Positions 7,064-14,640 of a stretch of 64,000 nucleotides of DNA are shown piece by piece. A model generated the notes under the pieces. It was given only the letters and a program-made list of their open reading frames with translations. It had not been told where the DNA came from and did no database searches. Positions within the stretch are counted from its first letter, which is position 1, and each line of letters begins with the position of its first letter. Location of the stretch: positions 30,519 through 94,518 of the forward strand of contig CAYIGH010000001.1 of NCBI GenBank assembly GCA_964362915.1, given 5' to 3'. The position numbers and the translations under genes were made by a program. This stretch comes from JAUSIK01 sp964362915. Its GTDB lineage: Archaea; Nanobdellota; Nanobdellia; Pacearchaeales; GW2011-AR1.

Positions 7064-7811
7064 ATTGATTGTTGATGGAGGAAAGATGCAGCCAGGACCA
7101 GCAGTAGCTCAGCAACTTGGGCCTATGGGAATAAATTTAGGAAAAGTTATTTCTGGTGTTAATGATGCTACAAAAGGATTTTCTGGGATGAAAGTTCCTG
7201 TGGAAATTGATGTTGATTCAAAAACTAAGGAGTTTAGCATAAATGTTTTCTCACCGCCTGTTGCAGAATTGATAAAGAAAGAGCTTGTATTGGAAAAAGG
7301 ATCAGGCCAGCCACATACATTCAAAGTGGGGAATATTGCTTTAGAAAGAATTATTTTTATTGCAAAAACAAAAATGCCTAATTTATTGGCTAAGGATTTA
7401 AGGGCTGCTGTTAAACTTGTTGTGGGCACTTGCGTTTCTATGGGTGTAATGATTGATAATAAGGAGGCGAAAGAAGTTGAGAAAGATATCACAGGAGGAA
7501 AGTATGATAAAGAAATAAAAGATGAAATTACTGATGTTTCTAAAGATAAAAAAGAAAAATTAGAAAAATTCTTTGCTGTTAGAAAGGCCAAGCAGGAGAG
7601 AGATATTAAGGCTGCTGAAGAGGCAAAGGCTGCTGAAGAGGCTGCAGAGGCGGCAAAGAAAGCTGAAGCAGGAGCGGCGGCAGGGGCTGCGCCTGCTGGA
7701 GAAAGTGCTGTTGCTGAGACTGGAAAGAAAGCTGTTGCGCCTGCTGGAGGGAAGAAGGAAGAAGCTAAGAAAGAAGAGCCTGTGAAGAAGGCCGAAGGAA
7801 AGAAGAAGTAA
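7053..7811 (+). CDS. rpl11: 50S ribosomal protein L11 with long Ala/Lys tail
   Basis: A 252-residue L11. Residues 1-155 are the normal two-domain protein (KLIVDGGKMQPGPAVAQQLG; GSGQPHTFKVGNIALERII; VVGTCVSMGVMIDNKEAKEV), which binds the GTPase-associated centre of 23S rRNA. Residues from about 165 to the end are an extra low-complexity tail rich in Ala, Lys and Glu, with several KKAE- and AAEEA-like repeats, roughly 85 residues beyond the normal archaeal length. The tail resembles the flexible, charged hinges of stalk proteins, but its function is unknown. L1, L10 and L12 do not follow; a tRNA gene does. Confidence 0.93.
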   Translation: MKVKLIVDGGKMQPGPAVAQQLGPMGINLGKVISGVNDATKGFSGMKVPVEIDVDSKTKEFSINVFSPPVAELIKKELVLEKGSGQPHTFKVGNIALERIIFIAKTKMPNLLAKDLRAAVKLVVGTCVSMGVMIDNKEAKEVEKDITGGKYDKEIKDEITDVSKDKKEKLEKFFAVRKAKQERDIKAAEEAKAAEEAAEAAKKAEAGAAAGAAPAGESAVAETGKKAVAPAGGKKEEAKKEEPVKKAEGKKK

Positions 7812-7892
7812 ACTACTTGAATATATATTCTCCATAAAGAATTTAGTGGTTTACGGAAAGATTAAAAAGCATAATTCTTTCAGAAATTATAT

Positions 7893-7966
7893 GGGGTCGT
7901 GGTGTAACCTGGTTAGCATTACAGGTTTGGGACCTGTCAGTCTGGGTTCAAATCCCAGCGATCCCA
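7893..7966 (+). tRNA. tRNA-Pro (anticodon UGG)
   Basis: Acceptor GGGGTCG (7893-7899) pairs with CGATCCC (7959-7965), with one G-U pair; A7966 is the discriminator. The anticodon arm ACAGG-TTTGGGA-CCTGT gives UGG. The T arm CTGGG-TTCAAAT-CCCAG is intact. No CCA is encoded and no intron is present. An AT-rich box (GATTAAAAAGC, about 7860-7870) is a likely promoter. Confidence 0.95.
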
Positions 7967-8007
7967 TTTATAGAACAATTTAAAAAGGTTGTAAAATAGG
8001 AAACTTT

Positions 8008-8232
8008 ATGGGAGCAAAAACAAAGAAAATTCAAAGTGCAGGAAAATTCGGAGCAGGATACGGAATCAGAGTTAGAAAGAATTATAATAAAATTGAAGAT
8101 CTGCAAAGAAAAAGACAAATATCTCCTTTTTATGAAAAAGCAAGAGCAAAAAGAATCGCGGCTGGAATTTGGAAATGCTTGAAAACTGGGAAGATATTTG
8201 CTGGGCCTGCTTATTATTTGGAAAAGAAATAG
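8008..8232 (+). CDS. rpl37ae: 50S ribosomal protein L37Ae lacking its zinc ribbon
   Basis: A 74-residue protein whose N-terminus (KKIQSAGKFGAGYGIRVRK) and RIAAGIWKC...FAGPAY segment match L37Ae/L43e. Normal L37Ae has a CXXC-X(n)-CXXC zinc ribbon; here the first pair reads SPFY (S39, Y42) and the second CLKT (C57, T60), so three of four ligands are lost. It is probably still a ribosomal protein, without zinc. A promoter-like AT stretch precedes it, and the Rpo12 gene follows 48 bp later, as in other archaea. Confidence 0.85.
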   Translation: MGAKTKKIQSAGKFGAGYGIRVRKNYNKIEDLQRKRQISPFYEKARAKRIAAGIWKCLKTGKIFAGPAYYLEKK

Positions 8233-8280
8233 CCTTAAGACAAAGCGAAAGTTTAAAAATCCTTTCTTCTGTATTGTGCC

Positions 8281-8418
8281 ATGGCTCAATACAAATGTTT
8301 CCAATGCGGAAAATCAATAAGCAGCAAGGCACTGGAAAAAAGATTTATCTGCCCGCATTGTGGCGCTAAAATATTTTATAAACCGAGAATGCAAAGCGTT
8401 AAGCTTAAGGCTGTTTAA
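8281..8418 (+). CDS. rpo12: DNA-directed RNA polymerase subunit Rpo12 (RpoP)
   Basis: A 45-residue protein starting MAQYKCFQCGK. Two CXXC pairs, C6/C9 and C24/C27 (FICPHCGAKI), form the zinc ribbon of Rpo12/Rpb12, followed by the conserved basic segment IFYKPR. Rpo12 clamps the Rpo3/Rpo10/Rpo11 platform. The TAA stop (8416-8418) is directly followed by the ATG of prefoldin beta, so the two are co-transcribed. Confidence 0.9.
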   Translation: MAQYKCFQCGKSISSKALEKRFICPHCGAKIFYKPRMQSVKLKAV

Positions 8419-8760
8419 ATGGATATTTCTAATGATAATGCAAAAACTATCGAAGAATTACATATTTTAGAGCACAATCTGCAAAATACTCTGGCTCAAA
8501 AACAAATGTTTCAAGTTGAATTACAAGAAGTAGAAAATGCCTTATTGGAATTAAAAAAAACGAATGACGAAGTTTATAAGATTTTATCAGGAGTTATGAT
8601 GAGGGCTGAAAAAGAAGATTTGATTAAGGAGCTGGAAGAAAAAAAGAGATTTTTGGAATTGAGAATAAGCTCTATAGAAAAACAAGAAAGAATATTGGGA
8701 GATAGAAGCACTAAACTAAGAGAAAAACTTAAGGTCTCTATAAATAAAGAGAGAAAATAA
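8419..8760 (+). CDS. pfdB: Prefoldin subunit beta
   Basis: A 113-residue protein with two long coiled-coil helices (about 5-45 and 70-110) joined by a short beta hairpin (VYKILSGVMMRAEKEDLIKELEE), the beta-class prefoldin layout. Six subunits (two alpha, four beta) form the jellyfish-shaped chaperone that hands unfolded proteins to the thermosome. The partner alpha subunit is in this window at 38489-38869. It starts directly after the Rpo12 stop codon. Confidence 0.9.
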   Translation: MDISNDNAKTIEELHILEHNLQNTLAQKQMFQVELQEVENALLELKKTNDEVYKILSGVMMRAEKEDLIKELEEKKRFLELRISSIEKQERILGDRSTKLREKLKVSINKERK

Positions 8761-8814
8761 AAATTGTTTTCTGACTACAGTAATATTTATATACTTATTA
8801 AAACACAAGTTCGC

Positions 8815-9198
8815 ATGGGTTTAAATATAAGAAAACTATTTGGTGGCTCAGATTCTGACGAAGATTATGTTGAAATTGATTTGGAGTCTGTTGAACCAAA
8901 ACAAAATAAGGTTTTGGTAAAGCCTTTTGTACTAAGAAATTTTGATGATATAAATGATATTCTAAATTCCTTAAGAGATGGCTACACAATTGCAGTTATA
9001 GATATAAAACCATTGAAAACTAAAGATATTATAGAATTAAAAAGGTCTATTGGAAAGATAAAAAAGACTATAGAGGCATTAGAAGGATCAATAGCTGGCT
9101 TTGGTGATAATATAATAATAGCTACCCCTTCTTTTGCTAAGATACATAGAGATCAGCAGGAAAATAAAAAAGAAAAAATAGATTTTATCAATGAATAA
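8815..9198 (+). CDS. sepF: SepF-like cell-division protein
   Basis: A 127-residue SepF/DUF552 protein. The open frame extends to a TTG at 8764, but a TATA box (TATTTATATACTTA, about 8783-8796) lies between that codon and the ATG at 8815, so 8815 is preferred. The short N-terminus (MGLNIRKLF) can act as a membrane-binding amphipathic helix, and the core (KVLVKPFVLRNFDDINDIL, then GYTIAVIDI, then IEALEGSIAGFGDNIIIATP) is the SepF fold. In archaea SepF anchors FtsZ to the membrane. FtsZ itself is not in this window. Confidence 0.85.
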   Translation: MGLNIRKLFGGSDSDEDYVEIDLESVEPKQNKVLVKPFVLRNFDDINDILNSLRDGYTIAVIDIKPLKTKDIIELKRSIGKIKKTIEALEGSIAGFGDNIIIATPSFAKIHRDQQENKKEKIDFINE

Positions 9199-9242
9199 TT
9201 CTAGTTGAAAAGGTTTATAAGTTTTTGATTGTTATAGCTTAA

Positions 9243-9881
9243 ATGAAAAGAGGACAGTTCTATCTTATTGCTGCTTTTGTAATTATTGTTATTATGACTG
9301 GGCTTGCTTATGTTTATATAAAAGTAGAAACGCCAGCTGAGAGTCTTAATATAAATGATTTGGCTGATGAAGTTCATTACGAGGCAAATAAAGTTGTAGA
9401 TAATGGAGTTTTTAGCGGGCTAAATGAAGAGCAAATTTCTGATAACATAAAGAAATTAGCTGAATATTATATTGATAAATATTCTTACATTGACTTATTT
9501 ATTGTATATGGTGATGAAAATAAAGTTTATATTATAGAGGTGGCTAAAGTTGTTTTATGCCATAATGGGGAAACTATCAGGGTTGATGAATCTGCACGCC
9601 AGAAACATTTGGATCACGGAGATATATTAGGGCCTTGTACAGGCAATGAAAATCCTGCTGAGTTTAAAGAAGAAAGGTGCGATCCAGAATTGATTAGATG
9701 CGAGGACGAATATCTTACCGAGAGGGCGACTAAAAAGTCTAGTGTTATACCAAGTGGAGGGATAATTATATTAAACTTAGATGATAAAAATATTGATCTT
9801 GAAATAAAAACAGGACAAGAAAATTTGTATGTTATAGCTGAAACACAAGAGGGAGAGGAGAAGAATTTTGTTATACGATAA
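9243..9881 (+). CDS. Exported pilin-like protein
   Basis: A 212-residue protein starting MKRGQFYLIAA with a hydrophobic stretch to about residue 27. The KRGQ start followed at once by a hydrophobic helix is the class III (type IV pilin-like) signal of archaea, with cleavage expected at G4|Q5. The rest is a soluble extracellular domain with three cysteines near residues 103-162. Similar starts occur in the four-gene cluster at 19490-21941. A box (AAGGTTTATAAG, about 9209-9220) precedes it. The family beyond the signal is not recognised. Confidence 0.6.
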   Translation: MKRGQFYLIAAFVIIVIMTGLAYVYIKVETPAESLNINDLADEVHYEANKVVDNGVFSGLNEEQISDNIKKLAEYYIDKYSYIDLFIVYGDENKVYIIEVAKVVLCHNGETIRVDESARQKHLDHGDILGPCTGNENPAEFKEERCDPELIRCEDEYLTERATKKSSVIPSGGIIILNLDDKNIDLEIKTGQENLYVIAETQEGEEKNFVIR

Positions 9882-9934
9882 TATTATACTCCCATTATAT
9901 AAAACTTAATAAACATAGAGACTAATTTTGTTTA

Positions 9935-10390
9935 ATGGATAAATACTTCAAGATAATTTCTACTTTGTGTTATGTAAAGAGTAACAATAAGATATTAATG
10001 CTTTATAGAAACAAAAAAGATTCTCTTTCTAATAAGAGATATTATAGGGGCCTAGGAGGAAAAGTTGAGCAAGGAGAAAATCCTATAGAGGGTATTAAAA
10101 GAGAAGTAAAGGAAGAAGCAGGTATAGATATTAATCCTATATGGAGAGGAATCGTAACTTTTTCAAATCCATCTGGAATGGATTGGGAAGCCCATGTGTT
10201 TATCGCTGAAGGATATACTGGAGAAATTATTAGTTCGACTGAAGGAGATCTTCATTGGATAAGTGAATTGGAGATTCTAAGTCTAGATATGCCAGAAGCC
10301 GATAAGAAGCTTATCCCTCTGCTTTTTCAGGAAGAGAGATTTCATGCTCATGTAAAATATGGAAGTATAGCAGAAGACAAAAATATTTGA
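9935..10390 (+). CDS. NUDIX hydrolase
   Basis: A 151-residue NUDIX protein. The full Nudix box is at residues 42-64: G42, E48, R56-E57 and E60-E61 with G63, matching GX5EX7REUXEEXGU. Such enzymes hydrolyse nucleoside diphosphate derivatives; the overall size and KIISTLCYV...ILMLYRNKK start resemble the 8-oxo-dGTP diphosphatase/MutT group, so sanitation of oxidised nucleotides is likely but not proven. It is a single gene, convergent with the membrane protein at 10501. Confidence 0.85.
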   Translation: MDKYFKIISTLCYVKSNNKILMLYRNKKDSLSNKRYYRGLGGKVEQGENPIEGIKREVKEEAGIDINPIWRGIVTFSNPSGMDWEAHVFIAEGYTGEIISSTEGDLHWISELEILSLDMPEADKKLIPLLFQEERFHAHVKYGSIAEDKNI

Positions 10391-10412
10391 GCAGTTTTTT
10401 AGTCTTCCGCTA

Positions 10413-10457
10413 ATAGTCAAAGACAAATTCTGCTCAATTTTCAAAGTCTTTGACTAT
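10413..10457. terminator. Hairpin between convergent genes
   Basis: ATAGTCAAAGAC (10413-10424) and GTCTTTGACTAT (10446-10457) form a perfect 12-bp inverted repeat with a 21-nt loop. It lies in the 110-bp gap between the convergent NUDIX and membrane-protein genes. A two-way transcription end or RNA 3' protection is the simplest reading, by inference from position. Confidence 0.4.
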
Positions 10458-10500
10458 AATAAGAATTTAGTTAGTTTAAAAGTTGATGTGATTTGATAAA

Positions 10501-10869
10501 TTAGCTTTTAGCCAAAGAGAAAACGGTTTTTAATGCTACAATTATTGTTGCTGGAACGAATAATACAAGTAGTGCACCAAGGATTGAGGCCACTATACTG
10601 CCTATATTAATTCCCATTACTGCAGCACTTAGTACAAGTCCTTGAATACCTGCGAAGCTTACGATCACTAAAGAAACTGAGGCAAGAAGAAATGTTTGAA
10701 CATCTTTTTCTGATACAAAAAAACCTACGACAACTCCCAGCAATGCTAAAATCCCTAAAATCATAGGATTGGTTTTTGCCCCGGCAAAAAAACCGATAAG
10801 AACAGCCAAGACGATTCCGAAGAGAAATGCCCAGGCAGCTATTAAATTCTCTCTGGCTCTAATTGGCAT
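10501..10869 (-). CDS. Four-helix membrane protein
   Basis: A 122-residue, strongly hydrophobic protein with four predicted membrane helices (about residues 8-28, 34-52, 58-75 and 90-117), rich in Gly, Ala and Val. Charged residues are few and cluster at the ends. No catalytic motif or known family is visible. It is transcribed from the same intergenic region as the divergent CARDB-like secreted protein. Function unknown. Confidence 0.55.
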   Translation of the reverse strand: MPIRARENLIAAWAFLFGIVLAVLIGFFAGAKTNPMILGILALLGVVVGFFVSEKDVQTFLLASVSLVIVSFAGIQGLVLSAAVMGINIGSIVASILGALLVLFVPATIIVALKTVFSLAKS

Positions 10870-10992
10870 ATTCTTTTTCTCCTATTTATGTATTGATATA
10901 GGTGATATATAAATCTTTATTAGTTAAAGAAAATAATATATCTGCTGGAGAAACGAAAAGTTTATAAACTGCTGTAATTCACGAGTTATAAC

Positions 10993-12927
10993 ATGAAAAT
11001 TAGATTTAATGTTTTAATGTTTACATTATTAACGATATTTGGTATATTTTTTGCAGGAATTGCTAGTGCAGCTTTAGAATTAAAGACTGTTACTGTGCCG
11101 ACAACTGTTTCTCATAATCAAGGGGCTATTCCTATTGTATTTAGTTTGAATAATACTGGAGCATTACAAACTGGACTTGAATGGACTGGCACGCCTAATA
11201 TTGGAAGCTGGAATCTCGCATCCTTGCCAACAACAATAAATGCTGGAGCGCAAATTCAATTTACTGTTATATTGACTATTCCTAAAAATAGTGCAGGAAC
11301 AATCCAAGCAAACTTAAATGTTGAGAGCAATGAGGGTGAATCTGATAGTTTAAACCAGCCACTGTCAATAATAATTACTAGAGAGGCCACATTGTCTATC
11401 ACTAAAACACAAGAATTAACTAGTGAAAGAGACGGTATAATCAGCGTAGCTAATACTGGAAATGTACAATTAAGTAATATAGAATTATCTTCTTCAGGTG
11501 ATTTTACAGTTTCATTTTCCCAGAATAATATAAATCTACTTCCTGGAAATTCTTTAAATGTAAATGTTATCAGAGGAAATATAACTGACTTGAAATTCGG
11601 TGCAAATAGTGTTACAATAATTGCAAAGGATTTGAATGAGAATGTCTCTTCTAATAGTGTTAGTTTTTCTATTGGCAGCGGTTTCTGTAAATCAGGCGAG
11701 AAAGGAGAGTTAAATATAAATGATGTTAATATTGAAAGTGATGGGGAAGATGAAGATGTTTGGAAACCATTAGATACAATTACGATTGATGTAGAAATTG
11801 AAAATGATGGTGATGAGGAAATTCAAGATGTTATTGTTAAGTTGGGCTTGTTTGATTCTAATGGAAATGACTTTGCTGATGATTTAGATTTTGAAAATGA
11901 AGATGAGGAAAAGATAGATTTAGGAGATTTGGATGATGGCGATGAGGAAACAGTCACATTCAAATTCACAATCCCTGCAGACTTTGATGAAAAGGGAGAC
12001 TTTAAGCTGGCAATAAAGGCATATAGTGATGATGAAGGAGAAAATCAGCAATGCACTGACAGATCTTCTGATTTGAGCGATAATTTATTTGAAGATATAG
12101 AAATTGAAAGAGAAGATGACGAAGGGAAACTTATAGCATTTGATAATATAAAGGCAGAACCTAGCGAAGTTCTATGCGGAGACAGCGTAAAAATAACTAC
12201 AGACGTATTTAATCTAGGTGATGATGAACAAGATCAAGTCAAAGTTAATTTGATAAATAATAAACTTGGTATAGACCTTTCTAGAGAGATTAAAGAAGAT
12301 TTAAGTGAAGGTGATAAGAAAGAAGTAAATTTCGAATTTATAATTCCTAAGACATCAACTGACGGCAGTTATACTTTTGATCTTTCTGCAGAATATGATT
12401 ATAGAAGAGGAACTTATAGAGAGAGCAGTGATGATACGACACCTGTTATATTAAAAGTATTTGGATGCGGCGCTATTACTGATGGCAGAGATAAGCAAGT
12501 GTCTATTGCTGCTTCTTTGGAGTCTGAAGCAAAGGCAGGACAGGAATTGGTTGTGAAGACAGTAATAACAAATCTTGGCGCAGACCAGAGGGATTTTGCT
12601 GTAACAGCAAGCGGATATGAAAATTGGGCTAAGCTAGATTCTATTTCAGATAGACTAATTAACTTAAAAAGTGGAGAGAGCAAGGAGGTAATTGTTAGAT
12701 TGAATGTTAATTCTGATGCTGAAGGAGAAAAATCATTTATTATGGAAGCCAGATCAGGCGATAAATTGGAAACCAGAGAAATCGCAGTTAATATTGAGTC
12801 AGGGCAAAGGCCTGGGCTTGGAGGCCTTAATCTGGGTGGAAATAGTTTGGTGTGGATCATTGGAATAATAAACGTTATTTTAATAATTTTAATAATTGTT
12901 GTTGCTGCGAGGATTTCTAAGAGATAA
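10993..12927 (+). CDS. Secreted CARDB-like surface protein with C-terminal anchor
   Basis: A 644-residue protein with a signal peptide (residues 1-28, ending GIASAA), several Ig-like beta domains and a C-terminal membrane helix (about 616-639, VWIIGIINVILIILIIVVAA) followed by RISKR. Repeats such as TIDVEIENDGDEEIQDV and TTDVFNLGDDEQDQVKV, and IPADFDEKGDF...KAYSDDEGENQQ, are typical of CARDB/COG1361-type adhesion domains. Residues about 240-375 are extremely acidic (DDGDEE, EDDEG), which may bind calcium. Two cysteine pairs are present. The hydrophobic-plus-basic tail could be an anchor or a sorting signal. A TATA box (AAGTTTATAAAC, about 10958-10969) precedes it. Confidence 0.7.
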   Translation: MKIRFNVLMFTLLTIFGIFFAGIASAALELKTVTVPTTVSHNQGAIPIVFSLNNTGALQTGLEWTGTPNIGSWNLASLPTTINAGAQIQFTVILTIPKNSAGTIQANLNVESNEGESDSLNQPLSIIITREATLSITKTQELTSERDGIISVANTGNVQLSNIELSSSGDFTVSFSQNNINLLPGNSLNVNVIRGNITDLKFGANSVTIIAKDLNENVSSNSVSFSIGSGFCKSGEKGELNINDVNIESDGEDEDVWKPLDTITIDVEIENDGDEEIQDVIVKLGLFDSNGNDFADDLDFENEDEEKIDLGDLDDGDEETVTFKFTIPADFDEKGDFKLAIKAYSDDEGENQQCTDRSSDLSDNLFEDIEIEREDDEGKLIAFDNIKAEPSEVLCGDSVKITTDVFNLGDDEQDQVKVNLINNKLGIDLSREIKEDLSEGDKKEVNFEFIIPKTSTDGSYTFDLSAEYDYRRGTYRESSDDTTPVILKVFGCGAITDGRDKQVSIAASLESEAKAGQELVVKTVITNLGADQRDFAVTASGYENWAKLDSISDRLINLKSGESKEVIVRLNVNSDAEGEKSFIMEARSGDKLETREIAVNIESGQRPGLGGLNLGGNSLVWIIGIINVILIILIIVVAARISKR

Positions 12928-12963
12928 ATGAAATTTAAATATAATGAAATGATAGTTAAAAAT

Positions 12964-13294
12964 ATGGAAAGAGAAGAAATTGCAGACCTTTTTGCGAAGG
13001 CATCAAGCTGGCTGGAAAGAGGCGCTTAGAATAGATGGGGCTAAGACTTTTAAAAGAAAAGCTCTTGGTCTTTGTGGAATGCAAACAGTTAGAACTCTTG
13101 ATGAGATGACGGAACTATTACAAGAGACAGGAGTAGCATCCTCTTTAGAGGAAGGAGAAAAAATAATGCAATCTCTTAAGGGGAAAGAAGTATCATATGG
13201 TTTGTGCAAAGTACTTTCTTTTGATGAAGTTGAAGATTCATCAGGAAAAAAGGCATATAGAATATTTGCTTATACTTACAGTTCTTTAACCTGA
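12964..13294 (+). pseudogene. Small gene apparently split by a +1 frameshift
   Basis: The frame starting at ATG 12964 (open back to an ATG at 12928) reads MEREEIADLFAKASSWLERGA and then meets TAG at 13027-13029. The +1 frame is open across this point and continues as LRIDGAKTFKRKALGLC to 13294, with a protein-like second half (SLEEGEKIMQSLKGKEV, KKAYRIFAYTYSSL). Read alone, the downstream frame has only a weak TTG start at 12980 or an internal ATG at 13079. I therefore think this is one gene of about 110 codons with an extra base near 13017-13030, or a programmed shift at GCT-T-AGA. No family is recognised. Alternatively the downstream ORF alone is the gene. Confidence 0.45.
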
Positions 13295-13481
13295 TTCAAC
13301 AATTCTTTACTAATCTTCTACTATATGATTTATTTTTATAAACTCGTCATTAATGATAACTAATGAACCAAATAATCTATTCCTTATATCTATCATATAG
13401 AAGCTTAGTACCTGAAACTTTTAAATGTTTCTTTAATTAAATAATCAATAACTTCTTAAATATTGGATATTAATTAACCTG

Positions 13482-14003
13482 ATGAAAAGGGAACAGGCAG
13501 TTTATTTATTTATTAGATATAGTATTTTAGTTGCTTTGGGATTTGGATTGGAATTTGTTTATAGAATTTTTACTCCGCTAACTATTTATCCTGTTTACTG
13601 GATTTTAAACAGTTTATATGGGGCTGTTTTAGTTGATAATGACGCAATAGTTATAAAGGGAGTTTTTATTGAGCTAATACCTGCGTGTATAGCTGGTTCT
13701 GCATATTATTTATTATTAATATTAAATTTGTCAACACCTATGGATATTGGGAAGAGATTAAAGAATATAGTTTATCTTATTTTTAGTTTTCTATTATTAA
13801 ACATTTTAAGAATATTGGCTATGATCTGGATATTTTTTGCATTGTATAATTATTTTAATGTAACACACAGAATTGTATGGTATATTGGGAGCACAATAAT
13901 GGTAGTTGTAATATGGTTTATTGGAGTTTATATATTTAATATAAAAGAGATTCCTATATACAGCGATATAAAAAATATTATAAAGGATATTAAAAAAAGA
14001 TAA
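13482..14003 (+). CDS. Archaeosortase/exosortase-like membrane protein
   Basis: A 173-residue protein with about five membrane helices. It has the three spaced residues of the exosortase/archaeosortase family: C69 in ELIPACIAGS, R110 in LLNILRI and H129 in NVTHRIVWY. These enzymes act as transpeptidases outside the membrane, cutting C-terminal sorting tails and attaching proteins to lipids. At 173 residues it is a compact version of the kind found in DPANN archaea. It is followed 1 nt later by a DedA-family gene, probably in an operon. No neighbour has an unmistakable PEF/PGF-like tail; the tails at 12927 and 32344 are possible targets. Confidence 0.72.
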   Translation: MKREQAVYLFIRYSILVALGFGLEFVYRIFTPLTIYPVYWILNSLYGAVLVDNDAIVIKGVFIELIPACIAGSAYYLLLILNLSTPMDIGKRLKNIVYLIFSFLLLNILRILAMIWIFFALYNYFNVTHRIVWYIGSTIMVVVIWFIGVYIFNIKEIPIYSDIKNIIKDIKKR

Positions 14004-14004
14004 T

Positions 14005-14640
14005 ATGGGAATTATAAGTTCAGTTGTAGATTTTGTATTGCATATGGATAAGTATTTTGATATTATTATTCAGAATTATGGTGTTTTTACTTATCTCATA
14101 ATTTTTTTAGTAATTTTTTTTGAGACAGGATTGGTTATAACTCCCTTTCTTCCGGGCGACTCTTTAATTTTTATTGCAGGCACTTTTGCAGCGCGAGGAT
14201 CTTTGAATGTTTTGTTATTATTCTTCTTGCTTTCTGCTGCCGCGATAGTTGGTGACAGTCTTAATTATTGGATAGGGAATTATATTGGCGAAAGGATATT
14301 TACACATAATAGATTTGTAAAGAAAGAATACTTAGACAGGACTAAGGAATTTTATAAAAAACATGGGGGGAAGACTATAATTTTAGCAAGATTTATCCCA
14401 ATTATAAGAACATTTGCTCCGTTTGTTGCTGGCATAGGAAGAATGGATTATACTAGATTTCTCGGCTTTAATGTTTTTGGCGGAATGATTTGGGTAGGAA
14501 TATTTGTCTTTGGTGGATATTATTTCGGGCAGCTGCCTTTTGTTCAGGAAAATTTAACATGGATTATCCTTTTCATTATATTCCTTTCTATAGTACCTGC
14601 TATTCTTAAATATTTCAGGAATAAAAAGCTAAAGAATTAA
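14005..14640 (+). CDS. DedA/VTT family membrane protein
   Basis: A 211-residue membrane protein of the DedA (SNARE-associated/VTT) family. Signatures are FFETGLVITPFLPGDSLIF (about residues 39-57), GDSLNYWIGNYIG and, near the C-terminal third, ILARFIPIIRTFAPFVAGIG with the family's conserved arginines. Known members flip polyprenyl phosphate or phospholipids, so this one may recycle the lipid carrier used for glycosylation. It starts 1 nt after the archaeosortase-like gene; its end overlaps the convergent gene by 4 bp. Confidence 0.88.
   Translation: MGIISSVVDFVLHMDKYFDIIIQNYGVFTYLIIFLVIFFETGLVITPFLPGDSLIFIAGTFAARGSLNVLLLFFLLSAAAIVGDSLNYWIGNYIGERIFTHNRFVKKEYLDRTKEFYKKHGGKTIILARFIPIIRTFAPFVAGIGRMDYTRFLGFNVFGGMIWVGIFVFGGYYFGQLPFVQENLTWIILFIIFLSIVPAILKYFRNKKLKN

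Noticed and set aside
7109..7835. Long opposite-strand ORFs under L11
   Set aside because: They are antisense shadows of L11; the Ser/Phe/Leu-rich translations come from the Lys/Glu/Ala-rich sense strand.
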